From Tetracentron sinense (Eukaryota > Streptophyta > Magnoliopsida > Trochodendrales > Trochodendraceae): DNA of 64,000 bases. The stretch spans positions 17,484,547 through 17,548,546 of the forward strand of contig CM026556.1 in the NCBI GenBank assembly GCA_015143295.1, given 5' to 3'. A program made the translations under genes and the position numbers. The notes under the pieces were generated by a model. The model did not search any database. It was not told the DNA's origin and saw nothing but the letters and a program-made list of their open reading frames with translations. Every line of letters starts with the position of its first letter. Position 1 is the stretch's first letter. Of this stretch, positions 31,759 to 43,432 are shown piece after piece.

Positions 31759-34100
31759 TGTAGCACCCCGGACTTTTTCGTCTTTAATGAATGGCACCTT
31801 CGTAGCTAATTGGCCGTTTTTGTAGTCAAATTAATAAATAAGGGAGAAATCGGAAATTCCGAAACGTCAGAAATGTTCGTTTTCGAAAGACGAACCCAAT
31901 GCAAGTTGAATCGTCAAAATCCGACGAGCGAGTCAAAAGATATGGTCAAAACAGTCCAGACATACAGAAGACCGATCGCTCGGTCCAGTCAGCGATCGAT
32001 CGGTCCATAACCGATCGATCGGTAGCTATCGCGCGGTCAGAAAGTTTGTATGGGAAAATTTTCCAGAGAGTGAGTTTTTGACCGGTCGATCGGTCATAAA
32101 CACCGATCGCTCGGTAGGCAACCGATCGATCGGTCATAACCGCCGATCGCTCGGTCTTCGTGTTTTTCAGAATTTTCATTAAGGGCTTTTTCGTCTTTTG
32201 GGGGTTAAACCCTTCCTCCTTAAGGCTTGCTCGAGCCTTTAGGGCTTCATTCACAGAACTTAAGGGATTTTGAGAGATAGAGAGAAAGGAGAAGGGGATT
32301 TGCAACTAGGGTTTTCCATTGGAGAAGAAATCAAAGGGGTTTAAGAACCCTAGCTCACCCCAACTCGAGTTGCTTCAAGTTCAAGGCTCAAGCTCGTGTG
32401 GGGACTCATTCTCCAAGCTAGGGCAGCAACCCAAGCACGTTTTTGAAAGGGGTTTCTTCCCCAACTCAAGCTTCTTTCAAGCAAAGGCTTCATCTTTCAA
32501 GTTAGAGCTTCAATCAAGGCCCCTACCAAGGATCAAGCCTTGATTCAAGGTTAGTACACCCTACTAACTTTCCCTAGCAATAACCTAGGTTTTCTAGTGT
32601 AAATGGTGATTATATATATTATGCTTTTCCTTCCCTATGCATTGTATTAACTCAACAAATATAAACAAGATAAGGGGAATGGAATAAATGTGTGGATGAG
32701 ATGTCGATTGAGGCGATTGGATGCCGTATGGATGTTGTGTGATGTGTGAAAAGGAAAATGGAAGATGGGCACTTTACAAATAACGAATGTACCTTGATGT
32801 CTTGATGAAAAATACGCACTAAATAAGGGAAATGGAAGGACTAAGAAATGTGGCCCACCGGGTGTTTGATAAAATGACTAAACAAGGGATAAATGGACTT
32901 AATGAAGAAAATGGAAATAGAAATGGTGTAAATGTTCTTAGAAATGATAAATTGCTCAAATGTGCTATATGTTGCCTAAATTTTCATACCACTATGTTAA
33001 GGATTGAAATGTCATAGTCATGTGATCCGCCCATTCAAGTATGTCATCATGATTACCACTATTGACAAGCACACAAGCACGCATGCATGCATGAAACTGG
33101 GTTTTTTCCAAGATTGTATTTGTATATGAAATGAAACAAGAACATGACAAGGAGGTTGGTAGCCCCAGGAAGGGTGCTAGCCTCTGGCTCACAAGTGAAA
33201 TGCAAGAAAGAACATGACAAGGAGGTTGGTAGCCCAAGGAAGGGTGCTAGCCTCTGGCTCACAAGTGAAATGAATCAAGAACATGACAAGGAGGTTGGTA
33301 GCCCAAGGAAGGGTGCTAGCCTCTGGCTCACAAGAGAAAAGGGAACAAGAACATGACAAGGAGGTTGGTAGCCCACGGAAGGGTGCTAGCCTCTGGCTCA
33401 CAAGTATACAAGTCAAGAACAAGTCAAGACATGAAATACAAGGCAAGACACGACACACATACATGATTTGACCGAGACACGAAAAAGGTTTCCGAGACAT
33501 GAGTTTTACCGAGGTTTTTGCATTCATACACGCATGTCAAGATATGGCTATGTATCTTATGCTTTCACTATTGCTTTAAATTAATATCTTGTATTGCTCA
33601 CTGTTGTTATGCTTTTGCTATTGTTATGGTTAGCTAGTAGTTTGTACTCGCTGAGTATTCCATGCTCAGCCGTACTTTTATGTCGGCAGGTACTGTGGAT
33701 GTCCTCGACCCCGAGCCTTGGGTCGAGGAGGAGTATGTAGAGGAGAGGGAGCCACCTATCCCATGGCAGTCTCAGGAGGATGGGGACTTGGATGTGTGGC
33801 CATACCTCGACTACTGTTGAGAGGACAGTGTTAGAGAGTTCCTTTTTGTATTTTGATAGGTGGGCATGTCCACCTTTACTTTGATTGTATTTAGTATATG
33901 TTAACTTGGAATACTATATGGTGTAATAGAAGAAAAGAAAAAGTTGGCTTATGCTTCCGCACTTATGTTTAGTTTCCGCGCTCTGATTATCATTGTATTA
34001 TATTATGTTTAGCCTCTTGCATTACAGGATGGTTTGACAGGTACACGTAGTCACCTCTAAAGTATCCCTTAACTCCTAGGGGGTATTTTGGGGCGTGACA
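31759..34100 (+). repeat. T1 3' LTR
   Basis: It is the same length as the 5' LTR and no base difference was seen in the stretches compared. It is followed by GAAGA (34101-34105). Confidence 0.95.
33680..33820 (+). CDS. LTR-embedded short acidic reading frame, 46 aa (T1 3' LTR)
   Basis: Identical copy of the frame at 26199-26339, shifted by 7481 bp. In this position it would lie in the U3 or transcribed 3' part of the element, or be read from an LTR promoter into flanking DNA. Confidence 0.5.
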   Translation: MSAGTVDVLDPEPWVEEEYVEEREPPIPWQSQEDGDLDVWPYLDYC

Positions 34101-34105
34101 GAAGA

Positions 34106-35143
34106 AGCCTGAAATCCGTCGGAATTCGCCTCAATCATTGTTGAACGAGGGAAAAGCCCACTAGAGAGAGAGAGAGAGACAATGGATAAAGAGAGAATGA
34201 CAAAGTAGAAAGAGAGGAGAGCATGTTCTTGAACTAAAGAAACACCCGCTAGAGAGAGAGAGGTGATGGAGAGAGAGAATGCCGGAGCGGAGAGAGGAGA
34301 ACGTGTTTTTCTCTCTTTAGGAAATTAAAGATAGACAATTTTTTAAAAAAATACTAAATTTTCTTATGTCCTTGTACATATAAAAGGGTGTGTGATTGTG
34401 GACGTTAGATAAGGAGATTCATTGATTGTAAGCATATGTGAACTTATATGTTCTTTTTCATATATCTATGGATCCCTTCCCTATATGTGTGTGTGTATAT
34501 GTATATATATATATTATATTGGTTCTTTCGGCCTTGACTCAGCCCTAGCACTTGAGGGTGATAGGGCTCGGGCTTCGCCAATCTAGGCCCTTTAAGGGCT
34601 AGGGCTTCACCCTGTAAATGAGGGTCGGGCCAGGTAAGACCTAGGCCATGCCCTTGCCGACCCTTTGTCAACCCTATGTATATCCCCTACTATTGAGTTG
34701 TCAAGAGCAATATTAGTCATAGTCACTAGCACGGTTAGCATGTTTAATTCCAATAAATCATTTGAGACTATTTTAAAACCGGATCGACTTGGCTGATTAA
34801 ACCAATTGACCCGTGAGTTGAACCCCTCATTGGTTTGAACTCTATGAGACAAATGGCTAACCTAAGACGAACCATTTAGGTCCGCTTGACCCAGCATGAC
34901 CAGTTTTCCTCAAACCGCTTAGGTCACTGCAAAACCATATATAATTTTTTCAAAATATTTTACAGCCTCATATGTAAGCTCAAACTAGGTCTATAGGCTC
35001 TTAAAGGGAACCCAAGATTGAAAATAGCACATTAAATTATTAATTACTGCATATAAAAAAATATCTATGTACATAAAAAGAAAATAAAGTAGAGGGAGGA
35101 GTTCTTAGTTGTTTAGCGATGTTTAAAAAAATAGTTCTGATTA
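34106..35143. other. No recognisable gene; simple repeats
   Basis: It contains GA-rich runs (about 34162-34180 and 34252-34262), a GT/TA microsatellite (34484-34516) and GC-rich unique text. No coding family was recognised. Confidence 0.5.
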
Positions 35144-35286
35144 GAGGACCGCAAGGTCCTCTTCCAAACTGACCACACCAATTAAATTTCAACACGTTGA
35201 ATAAAGTTAAAATAAAATAACAGTTTCACTGGCACATGTCAATTTGCAATTGGGTGGTCAATTTGGAAGAGGACCATGTGGTCCGC
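35144..35286. mobile_element. Small inverted-repeat element (MITE), 143 bp
   Basis: Imperfect arms of about 34 bp: GAGGACCGCAAGGTCCTCTT ... at the left, mirrored by GGAAGAGGACCATGTGGTCC at the right. The interior is AT-rich. No clear target duplication, so the superfamily is open. Confidence 0.6.
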
Positions 35287-35452
35287 TTTCCATTTTCCTT
35301 TAAAAAATGTATTTATATTTTAAATATGTGTGAAACTCTAAACAACCACACATGTTCAAACTGAATGGCATTCCTGAATCTGAGAGTAAACACTTGGCAA
35401 TTTTGTAAAAAAAATAATCTTCCATAATTATATATGTAAAGTCCATGTCTTA

Positions 35453-36946
35453 TGTGTTGGCTTATTCTAGTGTCAAAACAAGTAAGTCTAGATGATTAGG
35501 TGTGTATCTTGTGTCATTGTCGTCAAGCATTCATGACAAGTGAAGTTGAAGATCGTTGAAGACTCGGTTGATCATTTCTTTCGTTTCACTCATAGGATGG
35601 TAAGTGACCTAGATACCATGTTACCTTAGGTAGGAATTGACTTAGATTAACCATAATATGATACCTTAGGTGGACATTGTCTTAGACTAATCATATGGAC
35701 CCTAGGTGATGAGATATGCAGTGCAAAACAAGTTCGAATTATGATATTTTTCAAAAAATCAAGGTTGTTTGTAAGTGACATATCTCCCAAACCATAGCTC
35801 GGAGTTTGCTCTATAATATATCAAATCGACCGCGTCGAAAAGAGCTACAACCTTCATGAAGAGTGAAGGGCTGAAAATTCTTTTTAAAATTGGTTTTAAC
35901 CTCAAGGTCGACTCTGACCATTGAGGGTCGACCCTGATATGGGAGGTTTTTGTATGAGATAAAAATCCAGAAAGCATCAAAACCCAAGGTCGACCTTGGA
36001 GGATGTTTGGGTCGACCGAACATTTGGGTCACCCAAGTATCTTCCAGGGTCGACCCTGATATGGGAAAAAATTTCAAATCGTTTTTTTTTTGTGCCTATT
36101 TTGGGTTTTGAAACACTTTTAGCAACTTTCATTCATGGGTTTTGAGTTCCCTATTTATTGTGAACCCCTCTAGTTCGTGGAGAACAATCTTGGGAGTGTA
36201 TGGAGAGTACTTTTAAGTTTCTCCAGATGTCATAGAACCTATGGGATTTATCTTTCTCTACCCTCTTTGTTAGATGCTTTTAACCTAGAGTTTGCAAGCC
36301 TAAAGTTCCATTATAGCTTGCTTGGGCTTTCCCATTGTTAGAGTCCATCTAGGAATTGATTCTTATCAAACAATCAACCTGTTCTGGATAGAACAACTTA
36401 GCCGGAGTGTTTCGGAGCCTTTGCAAAAGAGATGGTTCCGAGAAGGATCATGGTAGTGAGATTTGGTCGGTGGAATCCGAAGCCGTCATTGACGGAGATC
36501 GATCGGAAGATCGTGGGTTGTTTTCAAGACACAAAGAGAAGTACGAGTGGCTGCAGTTGATCATGGGACTTGTGAGTACGTGATGACTTTTTGAGGCATG
36601 AAGGACTAAGAACTGAAGGATCGTAGTGTCGAGTCCGACGAATTCAAGTTCGAGTCTTGTAAGTTCTTGTTAACTTTGTCTTAGTGGATTCTCATGGCTG
36701 GACTAGGTCCCGTGGTTTTTCCCGGAAGGGTTTCCAAGTAAAAATTCTTATGTTATGGATTGCATGCTTATCTCTATTTTCGCACTTAAAGTACATCATC
36801 CCTTAAGTTAATAACTTAATTGTTACAATAATAAAAAGGGTAGATAGACTTATAGGGAAACTTAACCATCCCCTTGAACTTGTGAGAATCTCAACTCAAA
36901 CATCGGATTTGAGGTTCACCGAATTTTTTCAATATAAAAGTCATCA
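35453..36946 (+). mobile_element. Ty1/copia (Sirevirus-like) 5' LTR remnant
   Basis: It starts TGTGTTGGCTTATTCTAG and ends GTCATCA. Contents resemble Sirevirus-type LTRs: a GGTCGACCCTGATATGGG motif repeated at 35923-36066, and near the 3' end GTGGTTTTTCCCGGAAGGG with TTTCCAAGTAAAAATTC, the usual U5 text of copia elements. A degenerate primer site follows at 36951. The internal region is cut at about 37048 by a Helitron-like end. Confidence 0.55.
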
Positions 36947-36950
36947 AGTT

Positions 36951-36960
36951 TGGTATTAAT
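36951..36960 (+). promoter_or_regulatory. Degenerate copia primer binding site
   Basis: TGGTATTAAT, four bases after the putative LTR end, matching the first seven bases of the usual TGGTATCAGAGC. Confidence 0.4.
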
Positions 36961-37048
36961 TTAAAAAAATCGTATGTTTTACACTTGCGATACGATTAAG
37001 AGTTTCACGCCATGCGTGAACTCTAGATTTTTCCTTTATTATTATACT

Positions 37049-37076
37049 AGTGAACACCCTGTGCGATGCACGGGAT
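37049..37076 (-). mobile_element. Helitron-like 3' terminus
   Basis: Read on the minus strand, a hairpin (CCCGTGC / GCACAGG, one mismatch) lies about 10 bases before CTAG, followed by T in the flank. Helitron 3' ends have a hairpin 10-12 bases before CTRR and insert between A and T. The 5' TC end was not located. Confidence 0.45.
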
Positions 37077-37356
37077 AAGTTCAAACTCTAGAGAAGGATT
37101 ATGATAAAAGAGAGAGAAAATGTACTAATAAAAACAAAATATTTTACGAATAAAAGTATTACCATTTGTCAGCTGCTTTGTTCCAAAATAGGTATATAGT
37201 ATAAAAAACATAATTTACATACAATCATCATCAAAAGAGACTCAATCACATCCTTGATGTAAATATGAGGTTGTAGACACAATTTATTAGTTGTATGTTT
37301 GTGATCAATTTATGAATTTAGAAATTTACATTAAATTAAATTTGAATTAATACATA

Positions 37357-37372
37357 CTAGCAAATGCACGGG
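37357..37372 (-). mobile_element. Degenerate Helitron-like 3' terminus
   Basis: CTAGCAAATGCACGGGAC resembles the ends at 37049 and 42097, but half of the hairpin is missing. Confidence 0.3.
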
Positions 37373-37672
37373 ACAAAAATAGATTTAAAGGGAGGGGGGG
37401 GGGAGAGGGAGAGAGAATGAGAGAAATGTTCAAACAATAACAAATAGGAAGATAAAATAAATCTTAATCCATTATAAATTAGATAACATTGACGGGCACC
37501 TAAGATAAAATAACTGAAATAATGCTATGTGAATTCAGCCTAGAATTAACCAAAAAAAAAAAGAATTCTGCCCAGAAACAATTGAAATTAATCTTAATCA
37601 ACATTCGATCTCTCTTATGTAAATGAAAAAACTTGGAATTAATTTTATTGAAAATGATAAGAAAAGTAGTTA

Positions 37673-37709
37673 TATTATTGGTATTGGTATTGGTATTGGT
37701 ATTGGTATT
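37673..37709. repeat. Hexanucleotide microsatellite (TATTGG)n
   Basis: About six copies of GGTATT / TATTGG in a row. Confidence 0.95.
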
Positions 37710-38309
37710 ATTATTTCATAGGAAGACATTTTTGTACACACGAGTGTATGCATGAATGGAAGGTGGAGTCCCTATGTATTAAGGTGACTGGCTAACATGA
37801 TCGCTCAACCCAACGAGATCGAATCACAGCCAATCGCGATTGAACTCAGAGAAGAGTTCAATTGCACCCACAAGTCCACACGTGTCCCTAGTAACCCCAG
37901 GGTTCAATAATTTAACCTTAGTTTTCAGAAAAATTACTAAAAAAATATTTAACCCAGGTTAAGAACTTTTAACTCTTTGGGTTATTTTCTTTTTTAGAAA
38001 CCAAGGTTAGATTGTTAAACCCTAAGGGTTAGTGAATCTTAACCAAAATTAGTAGGGGTTAATAGGGACACGTGTTGACCTATGGGTGCGATTAGGGGCG
38101 GAGCCACGATTTTCATGCAGGGGGGCAACAAAAGGGTGTGGGGGGTTTGGGGCGTAGCCCCCAAATTTATTGTTTTTTGAGGGTGAAGTTCGTGGGCCAC
38201 TTTTTAAATTAAATAATATAGTATAAATTTAGTTTTTTTAGTAGTGATTAGCGGACCCACATCTTTCCACTTCGTACCCCTTTAACTATGGTTAAGCTTA
38301 ACCAACTAA

Positions 38310-38314
38310 AGGTT
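38310..38314. repeat. S1 target site duplication (left)
   Basis: AGGTT; an exact copy follows at 40965-40969. Confidence 0.9.
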
Positions 38315-38607
38315 TGTCGCGCCCCAAAACCCACCCTAGGAGTTAGAGTGAACTTTGGACGACTAATCATGACTTGCTTGACAACTAACCTGCAAAACCC
38401 ACAGAGCATATACAATAGAGGATATAAACAGCGGAAACATACTCTAACATAGCACAGCGGAAGACTACCAAACCTCTATGTATATACATACGCAAATCCA
38501 AGTTTATACAAAAAGTCTCCAAAAGAAAGTGCGGACATGCCCGCCAAAATACATGAATCTAACTCTCATCTCACCCACAGCTAAACCACTCAGAATCTAA
38601 TCACCAC

Positions 38608-38727
38608 CTACTGATAACCCTCTACGGGAGGTTCCTCCAAAGGCTCCTCGGCGTACTCCTCTTCCACCCATGGACCAGGAGCACAAACATCAAATGGGGC
38701 AGCAGCTCCCTCAGAACCTGCCGACAT
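38608..38727 (-). CDS. LTR-embedded short acidic reading frame, 39 aa (S1)
   Basis: It opens with MSAG and reads through FDVCAPGPWVEEEY, then a Glu/Pro-rich tail ending VEGYQ and TAG. The length equals the frames in B and C. Compared with C, most changes are third-base; the exceptions include Val to Ala two residues after the EEE run. Open and undamaged despite lying in a solo LTR. Confidence 0.5.
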   Translation of the reverse strand: MSAGSEGAAAPFDVCAPGPWVEEEYAEEPLEEPPVEGYQ

Positions 38728-39099
38728 AAGAAGTACGGCTGAGCATGGAATACTCAGCGGGTGCTAAATACTAACCAACAATCATAGCGTAGAAATAGCA
38801 ATACATAATCAGGAGCAATTCATACATGTCAAACGGAAACAATTCACATCATACAAGGAAGTAAAGTAGTTTATAATCATGCTTGTAATTCGTAGAAAAT
38901 CGATAAATCCTCTTGAAATATCGTGCACTTGACTTGACTTGAAATATCTTTTTGTACTTGAAAGCTTGTCATGTCTATCTTGCTTGATTCTTGTATGTCG
39001 TGTCATGTCATGCATGTCATGCGTGCTTGCTTGTGATCATGTAACTTGTGAGATATTCTTGTGAGATGTCCTTGTGAGATGCCTTGAGAGGGAAGGGAG

Positions 39100-39230
39100 A
39101 CCCTTCCTTATGCAATGCACTTGCGAGGGAAGGGAGACCCTTCTTTATGATATGTATGTACTTGCGAGGGAAGGGAGACCCTTCTTCATGATATGCACTT
39201 GTGAGTGAGGGGAGACCCCTCGTGGAATGT
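39100..39230 (-). repeat. S1 LTR tandem repeat, about 45 bp x 3-4
   Basis: Copies of GAGGGAAGGGAGACCCTTC with TATG and CACTTG spacers (plus-strand text). It is the counterpart of the repeat at 59086-59345 in C and 55565-55650 in B. Confidence 0.85.
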
Positions 39231-40129
39231 TGGTTCTTGTCTTCTTGTGAAAAGCGAGGTAAAACATATCTTAGGATATGTCCCACCTCTAACCATGTTC
39301 TTGAAAACCTCGATAAATCATGCCATGCATGCCGTGCTCGTGGGAACCGTGTACATACTTGCATTTAAATTTAAACATGACCATTGGGTAATTTCACAAC
39401 ACATACAGCGTCAAAGATTAAGCAATTCAATATTCATAGCATTTAGGGAAAATAGGAAACACACTATCATAGGCCCTAGCAATATTCAGAATTTATTAGG
39501 CATGCATTTCTTAATTTACAGCTCACTGTATTCACCTTGGTATTTCATCAAACATGGTGTGTTCATTATGGATTTACCCTACACATGCTTTTCTAGATGG
39601 GTTTTTCTCAAATCATACGTGTACATTCATTATTGGAACAATGCCCTTCCCCATTTGTTCATCACACACAACCATTGGCATCCAATCGCCCATTCCATCT
39701 CCATTCACCATTCACAATTTACCATTCTCCATTCACCATTCATCCATCTCATAGCACGTGTAAATGAAAGAAAATCAAAAGAAAAGAAGGGGAAAGAGAA
39801 ACTATAACTAGGAGGGTAGTAAGAAGCACCGACCTTGAAGAAATGAGGAAGAAACCCTCTTTCCAAATGACTGTGAGTTGCTGCCCTAGCTTGGATTGCG
39901 AGCTCCACAATGCCTGAACCGAAATCTTGAAGAAAACGGGTTTGAGGTTGATCTAGGGTTTCAAACCCTTTGATTTCTCTCCCAAATGGAAACCCTAGGT
40001 TGGAATCGCCTTCTCCTCTTTCTTCTATTCTCTCAAACTCTCTAAGTGTCGAATGATGCCCTAAAGGCTCAGGTTAAACTCTTAAGGTAAGAGTGAACTG
40101 ACCAAAAGACCGTAATACCCTTACTGGGA

Positions 40130-40740
40130 TTTCTGTGAATAGTGCTGTGAATAGTGCCAACTCGTGGTGCTGTGAATAGTGCCAACTCGTGGTGCTGTGA
40201 ATAGTGTCAACTCGTGGTCCGTGAATAGTGCCAACTCGTGGTGCTGTGAATAGTGTCAACTCGTGGTCCGTGAATAGTGCCAACTCGTGGTGCTTGTGAA
40301 TAGTGCCACTCGTGGTCCGTGAATAGTGCCAACTCGTGGTGCTGTGAATAGTGTCAAGTCGTGGTCCTTGTGAATAGTGCAAACTCGTGGTGCTTGTGAA
40401 TAGTGCCACTCGTGGTGCATGTGAATAGTGCCACTCGTGGTCCGTGAATAGTGCCACTCGTGGTGCTTGTGAATAGTGCAAACTCGTGGTGCTTGTGAAT
40501 AGTGCCACTCGTGGTGCTTGTGAATAGTGCCACTCGTGGTCCGTGAATAGTGCCACTCGTGGTGCTTGTGAATAGTGCAAACTCGTGGTGGCATGAATAG
40601 TGCAACTCGTGGTGCCATTGTCAAGGGTGACGAACCCGTTGTCACGTCGTCTCATGTACAGCGTGCCCGTGGTGAGTTGTACAACGTGCCCGTGGTGAGC
40701 TGTACAACGTACCCGTGGTGAGCTGTACAACGGATGCACA
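40130..40740 (-). repeat. S1 LTR minisatellite cassette (about 25 bp unit, plus a second shorter repeat)
   Basis: About twenty copies of a unit pairing ACTCGTGGTGC (or GGTCC) with GTGAATAGTGCCA, from about 40135 to 40625, then four copies of a CGTGGTGAGCTGTACAACG unit up to 40735. It lies beside the conserved LTR core, in the place where T1 and B have CGATCGATCG palindromes. Confidence 0.95.
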
Positions 40741-41309
40741 CAGTATACGTTTTCCTACAGGTACAGACTGTTTTGGCCATATCTTTTGACTCGTTCGTCC
40801 GATTTTGACGATTCAACTTGCGTTGTGTTCGTACTTCGAAGAGGAACAATTCTAACATTTCGAAATTTCCAAATTCTTCCTCATTTATTAATCATACCTC
40901 TTAAAAAGGCAAGATGACAACGAAAGTGTCATGTATTAAGCATGAAAAAGTCTGGGGCTCTACAAGGTTAATATTTTTTTCCTTTTAGAAACCAAGTTTA
41001 AATGGATGTATCCTAGGTGTGGGTAAATCTTAACCATAGTTAATTGGTGTTTAAAAGGGGACGTGGACCAATGAGGACCGATGTTCGGCCAAGCACTTTT
41101 TTCTCAAAAGTTAAGGGGGGGCGGCTAGTGCTACCCATGCCCTGGCTCTACCCTTGCTCCAACCCTCATTATACTAAAAAAAAGAAAAAAGATTCAAAGT
41201 TGAGGGGGGCCTGAAGCCCCACTGGCCCCCATGTGGCTCCACTAGTGGGTGTGATTGAACTTTCCTTGAGTTCAATCACAATTGGCTGTAATTCTATCTC
41301 CAACCCAAA

Positions 41310-43230
41310 ACCCTAACTACCAACTCATGGTCTATTAAATTCCTTATTATCCCAATGTGTGATTAAAAATGGGAAATTCAATCTTTGGATGGATTGTAAA
41401 GTAAATAACCACCTCTATACACCACCGACCTATCCTCTTCCTGTCTCATAGAGATGTAAATAACAGAGAACCACCCGCTATCAAGAGATAACCACCCACG
41501 ATTGGCTCTTCTCTGCTCCACATAAACGGTGGTCGATCACTATCTCCTCCTACTTGCTCTTCGTCTATCAGGATTTGATGAAGAGGTCTGCCCCTTTCTG
41601 TTATCGTTGTATGTAATGTGCAGTGAACAACGGCAAAAACCCTCCCCGAGGGGAGCGGAGAGATAAAAAGAGAAACAATTTCATCTCCCCCGCCTTATCG
41701 CTCTTCCTGACTTACAGTCAACAATGTCTCCTCTTATCGCTCATCCTCTTGCTTTCATTTTTTTGAAACTTAGTAAGATTTAAACACCAGGAGAATAAAA
41801 AATCAGAGGGGAATATGGGAGAATTGAGGAATGAGATATAAAAATGCTTTGCAAAAAAATTGTAGAAGCTTTTAAGAGGAAAAATGGTTGCAACCATTTG
41901 ATCATATTTTGGCTGATACATGTGTACTGAGTTGGAAAACTATGAAGATTGAAGGGAGGCAATTGTTGCCGATTGGAACCTTCTAGGAATAACAGACTCT
42001 CTCTCTCTCTAAAATCGCTCTCGGAGTGCCACATAGAGTTGTTTCCCCAACAACTTGATGATCGTAGAGTTACGTCCCATCAAGTTCCATAGAATACTAG
42101 CAAACACCCCGTGCGATGCACGGGACCCAAATTACTAGTCATTAACACAGAGCCTTGAGAGGTCCACGTGACGTCTCAGGAGGGATTTTAGGTGCTATCC
42201 AACCAATCAACTATTTCGATTCACTATTGAAACTCTAAACGACACATCTGTCTGGTTCTTCCAATTTAGCAGCTTCTCTCAAAATTCTAAACGACACATC
42301 TCTTCCAGCACTCTGTCTTCTCTTTGATCTGATCCAGTGCTTTCATTCCAGAAATTAAAATTAAAGGCTCACATAAGGAAACACCCTACGAAGAATTGAT
42401 GAACCGGTGCCAGCTGTAATCTGTTGCCCTAAGAAACATGCATTCGCAACTTTTGGGTGTGCGTACAAGCCTACCCGTCCATCCCCTTCTAAATAGTTAT
42501 CTCTCACGGTTAGGGATGCAACTCTTCAAGGAGAGGTTTAGGGACGCAACCCTTAGGATACTGTATCAGCCCAAACGTTACAACCATATGCCTTTTCTCA
42601 ATTCATGGCACTTTATTGAATTGTTGCAACCTCAACCTTTCTTTTAAATCCAACTAATGCTTTTTTTTTGGGGGGAGGGGGGGGGGGAGGTGTTAAATCC
42701 TACTGATGCTGCATGCACAAGTATCTATTATCTGGTCTTTGATACTGTTTTCTAAATTTGTACAGGTCTTATCCTCTCTCACTCTCCTTTTTCTATGTTT
42801 TTCCCCTTATTTTCTTTTCATTTTGTTTAAATTCTATGTTACTCACTTTCGAAAAACACAAATACTTGATTTTATCTCTTGAATTGGTTTTTTCCAATTG
42901 CAATCATCCGTTGTTCGGGGCAACCTTGCCTCGCCGTTATCTAGTTTTTGATCCTGTTCAACTTTTTAACATGTTATGGACCATTTCTGGGTTCAATTTA
43001 TTCGTTGGAGGGAGAACGGAACTGTAGAACATAGGTTGGAAATTTGAGGTTGGGTGAGTCTTCCACCTAATTACATAGGAAAATGCGTTGGTGACGTGAG
43101 GTTTTGTGAGTCTTGTATGGCATTGTTATAAGAACACTAGATGGGTCGTGCAAAATCAAGATTTTTTCTATAATAGAGCAACAATGGGAATGATTTAATA
43201 AATTGGATTAGTAGCCAGGGCTTAGAAGCG
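41310..43230. other. Unassigned; contains a Helitron-like end
   Basis: No recognisable gene. A G-rich run occurs at about 42669-42690. The only element signal is the hairpin and CTAG at 42097-42124. Confidence 0.4.
42097..42124 (-). mobile_element. Helitron-like 3' terminus
   Basis: On the minus strand a perfect 7-bp stem (CCCGTGC, 3-base loop, GCACGGG) is followed by GTGTTTG and CTAG, then T. This is the best preserved of three similar ends on the same strand (37049, 37357, 42097). The 5' end was not found. Confidence 0.5.
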
Positions 43231-43432
43231 GACCCCTTCAGTTGTAGTACTGCCATTAAATCTCTTGCAAATACTGAGAATTTATCCGATGCACCACAGA
43301 CGTTCGAAGAAATGGTTGACTGACAGATTAGTCATTATGTGTTGTGTTATTATATTATTATTGATGGGTTTTGCAAAGGAGGGGATTTTTTAAGGGATAC
43401 TGAAAGAGTACATCCAAATTTATATCGCCATG
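43231..43432 (+). pseudogene. Possible pentatricopeptide-repeat relic
   Basis: One frame reads AIKSLANTENLSDA, TFEEMVD, a stop, and then YYIIIDGFCKGGDFL. The last motif resembles the P-type PPR signature (Y-x-x-L/I-IDG-x-CK-x-G). It carries a TGA stop and lacks flanking repeats. Weak, but the motif order fits two adjacent PPR units. Confidence 0.35.

Larger units (their letters stand above)
24278..34100 (+). mobile_element. T1: complete Ty3/gypsy chromovirus retrotransposon (Tekay/Del-like), 9.8 kb
   Basis: Two 2342-bp LTRs (TGTAGCACCCCGG ... GGCGTGACA) are offset by exactly 7481 bp. The element also has a 5-bp target duplication GAAGA, an initiator-Met primer site, gag, pol ordered protease-RT-RNaseH-integrase-chromodomain, and a G-rich polypurine tract. 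Pol order, the GPF-type integrase tail and the C-terminal chromodomain place it among chromoviruses, most like Tekay/Del. I compared long stretches of the two LTRs and saw no difference, so insertion was very recent. Apart from the gag/pol frame change at the proposed intron, no stop or frameshift is seen, so it may be competent to move. Confidence 0.95.
38315..40964 (-). mobile_element. S1: solo LTR of the C family, 2650 bp
   Basis: On the minus strand it runs from TGTAGAGCCCCAGACTTTTT to GGTTTTGGGGCGCGACA, between exact AGGTT duplications. It matches the LTR of element C along its length, including the conserved core (40775-40827), the 25-bp minisatellite and the short reading frame. No internal sequence remains, so recombination between two LTRs removed the rest. 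Confidence 0.9.
37815..41306. mobile_element. Inverted-repeat (fold-back) element split by solo LTR S1
   Basis: Arms of about 60 bp, roughly 80% complementary by eye: left at 37815-37870 (ACAGCCAATCGCGATTGAAC ... GAGTTCAATTGCACCC), right at 41247-41306 (GGGTGTGATTGAAC ... CACAATTGGCTGTAATTC). Removing the 2.65-kb LTR and one AGGTT leaves about 0.85 kb. Inside, text around TTTTAGAAACCAAG ... AATCTTAACCA occurs on both sides of S1. Superfamily not determined. Confidence 0.5.

Noticed and set aside
40074..40739. Long open frames rich in HYS/ALFT/TTS repeats on the minus strand (also 57517-58241 and 62511-63016 on the plus strand)
   Set aside because: They are translations of the 25-bp minisatellite in the LTRs, open in three frames at once and with repeat-number differences between copies. 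No sign of coding selection.
38092..41155. GGGCGGAGCCA / TGGCTCTACCC pair as terminal repeats of another element around S1
   Set aside because: The match is short and imperfect and no target duplication was found. The longer 60-bp arms at 37815 and 41306 explain the region better.
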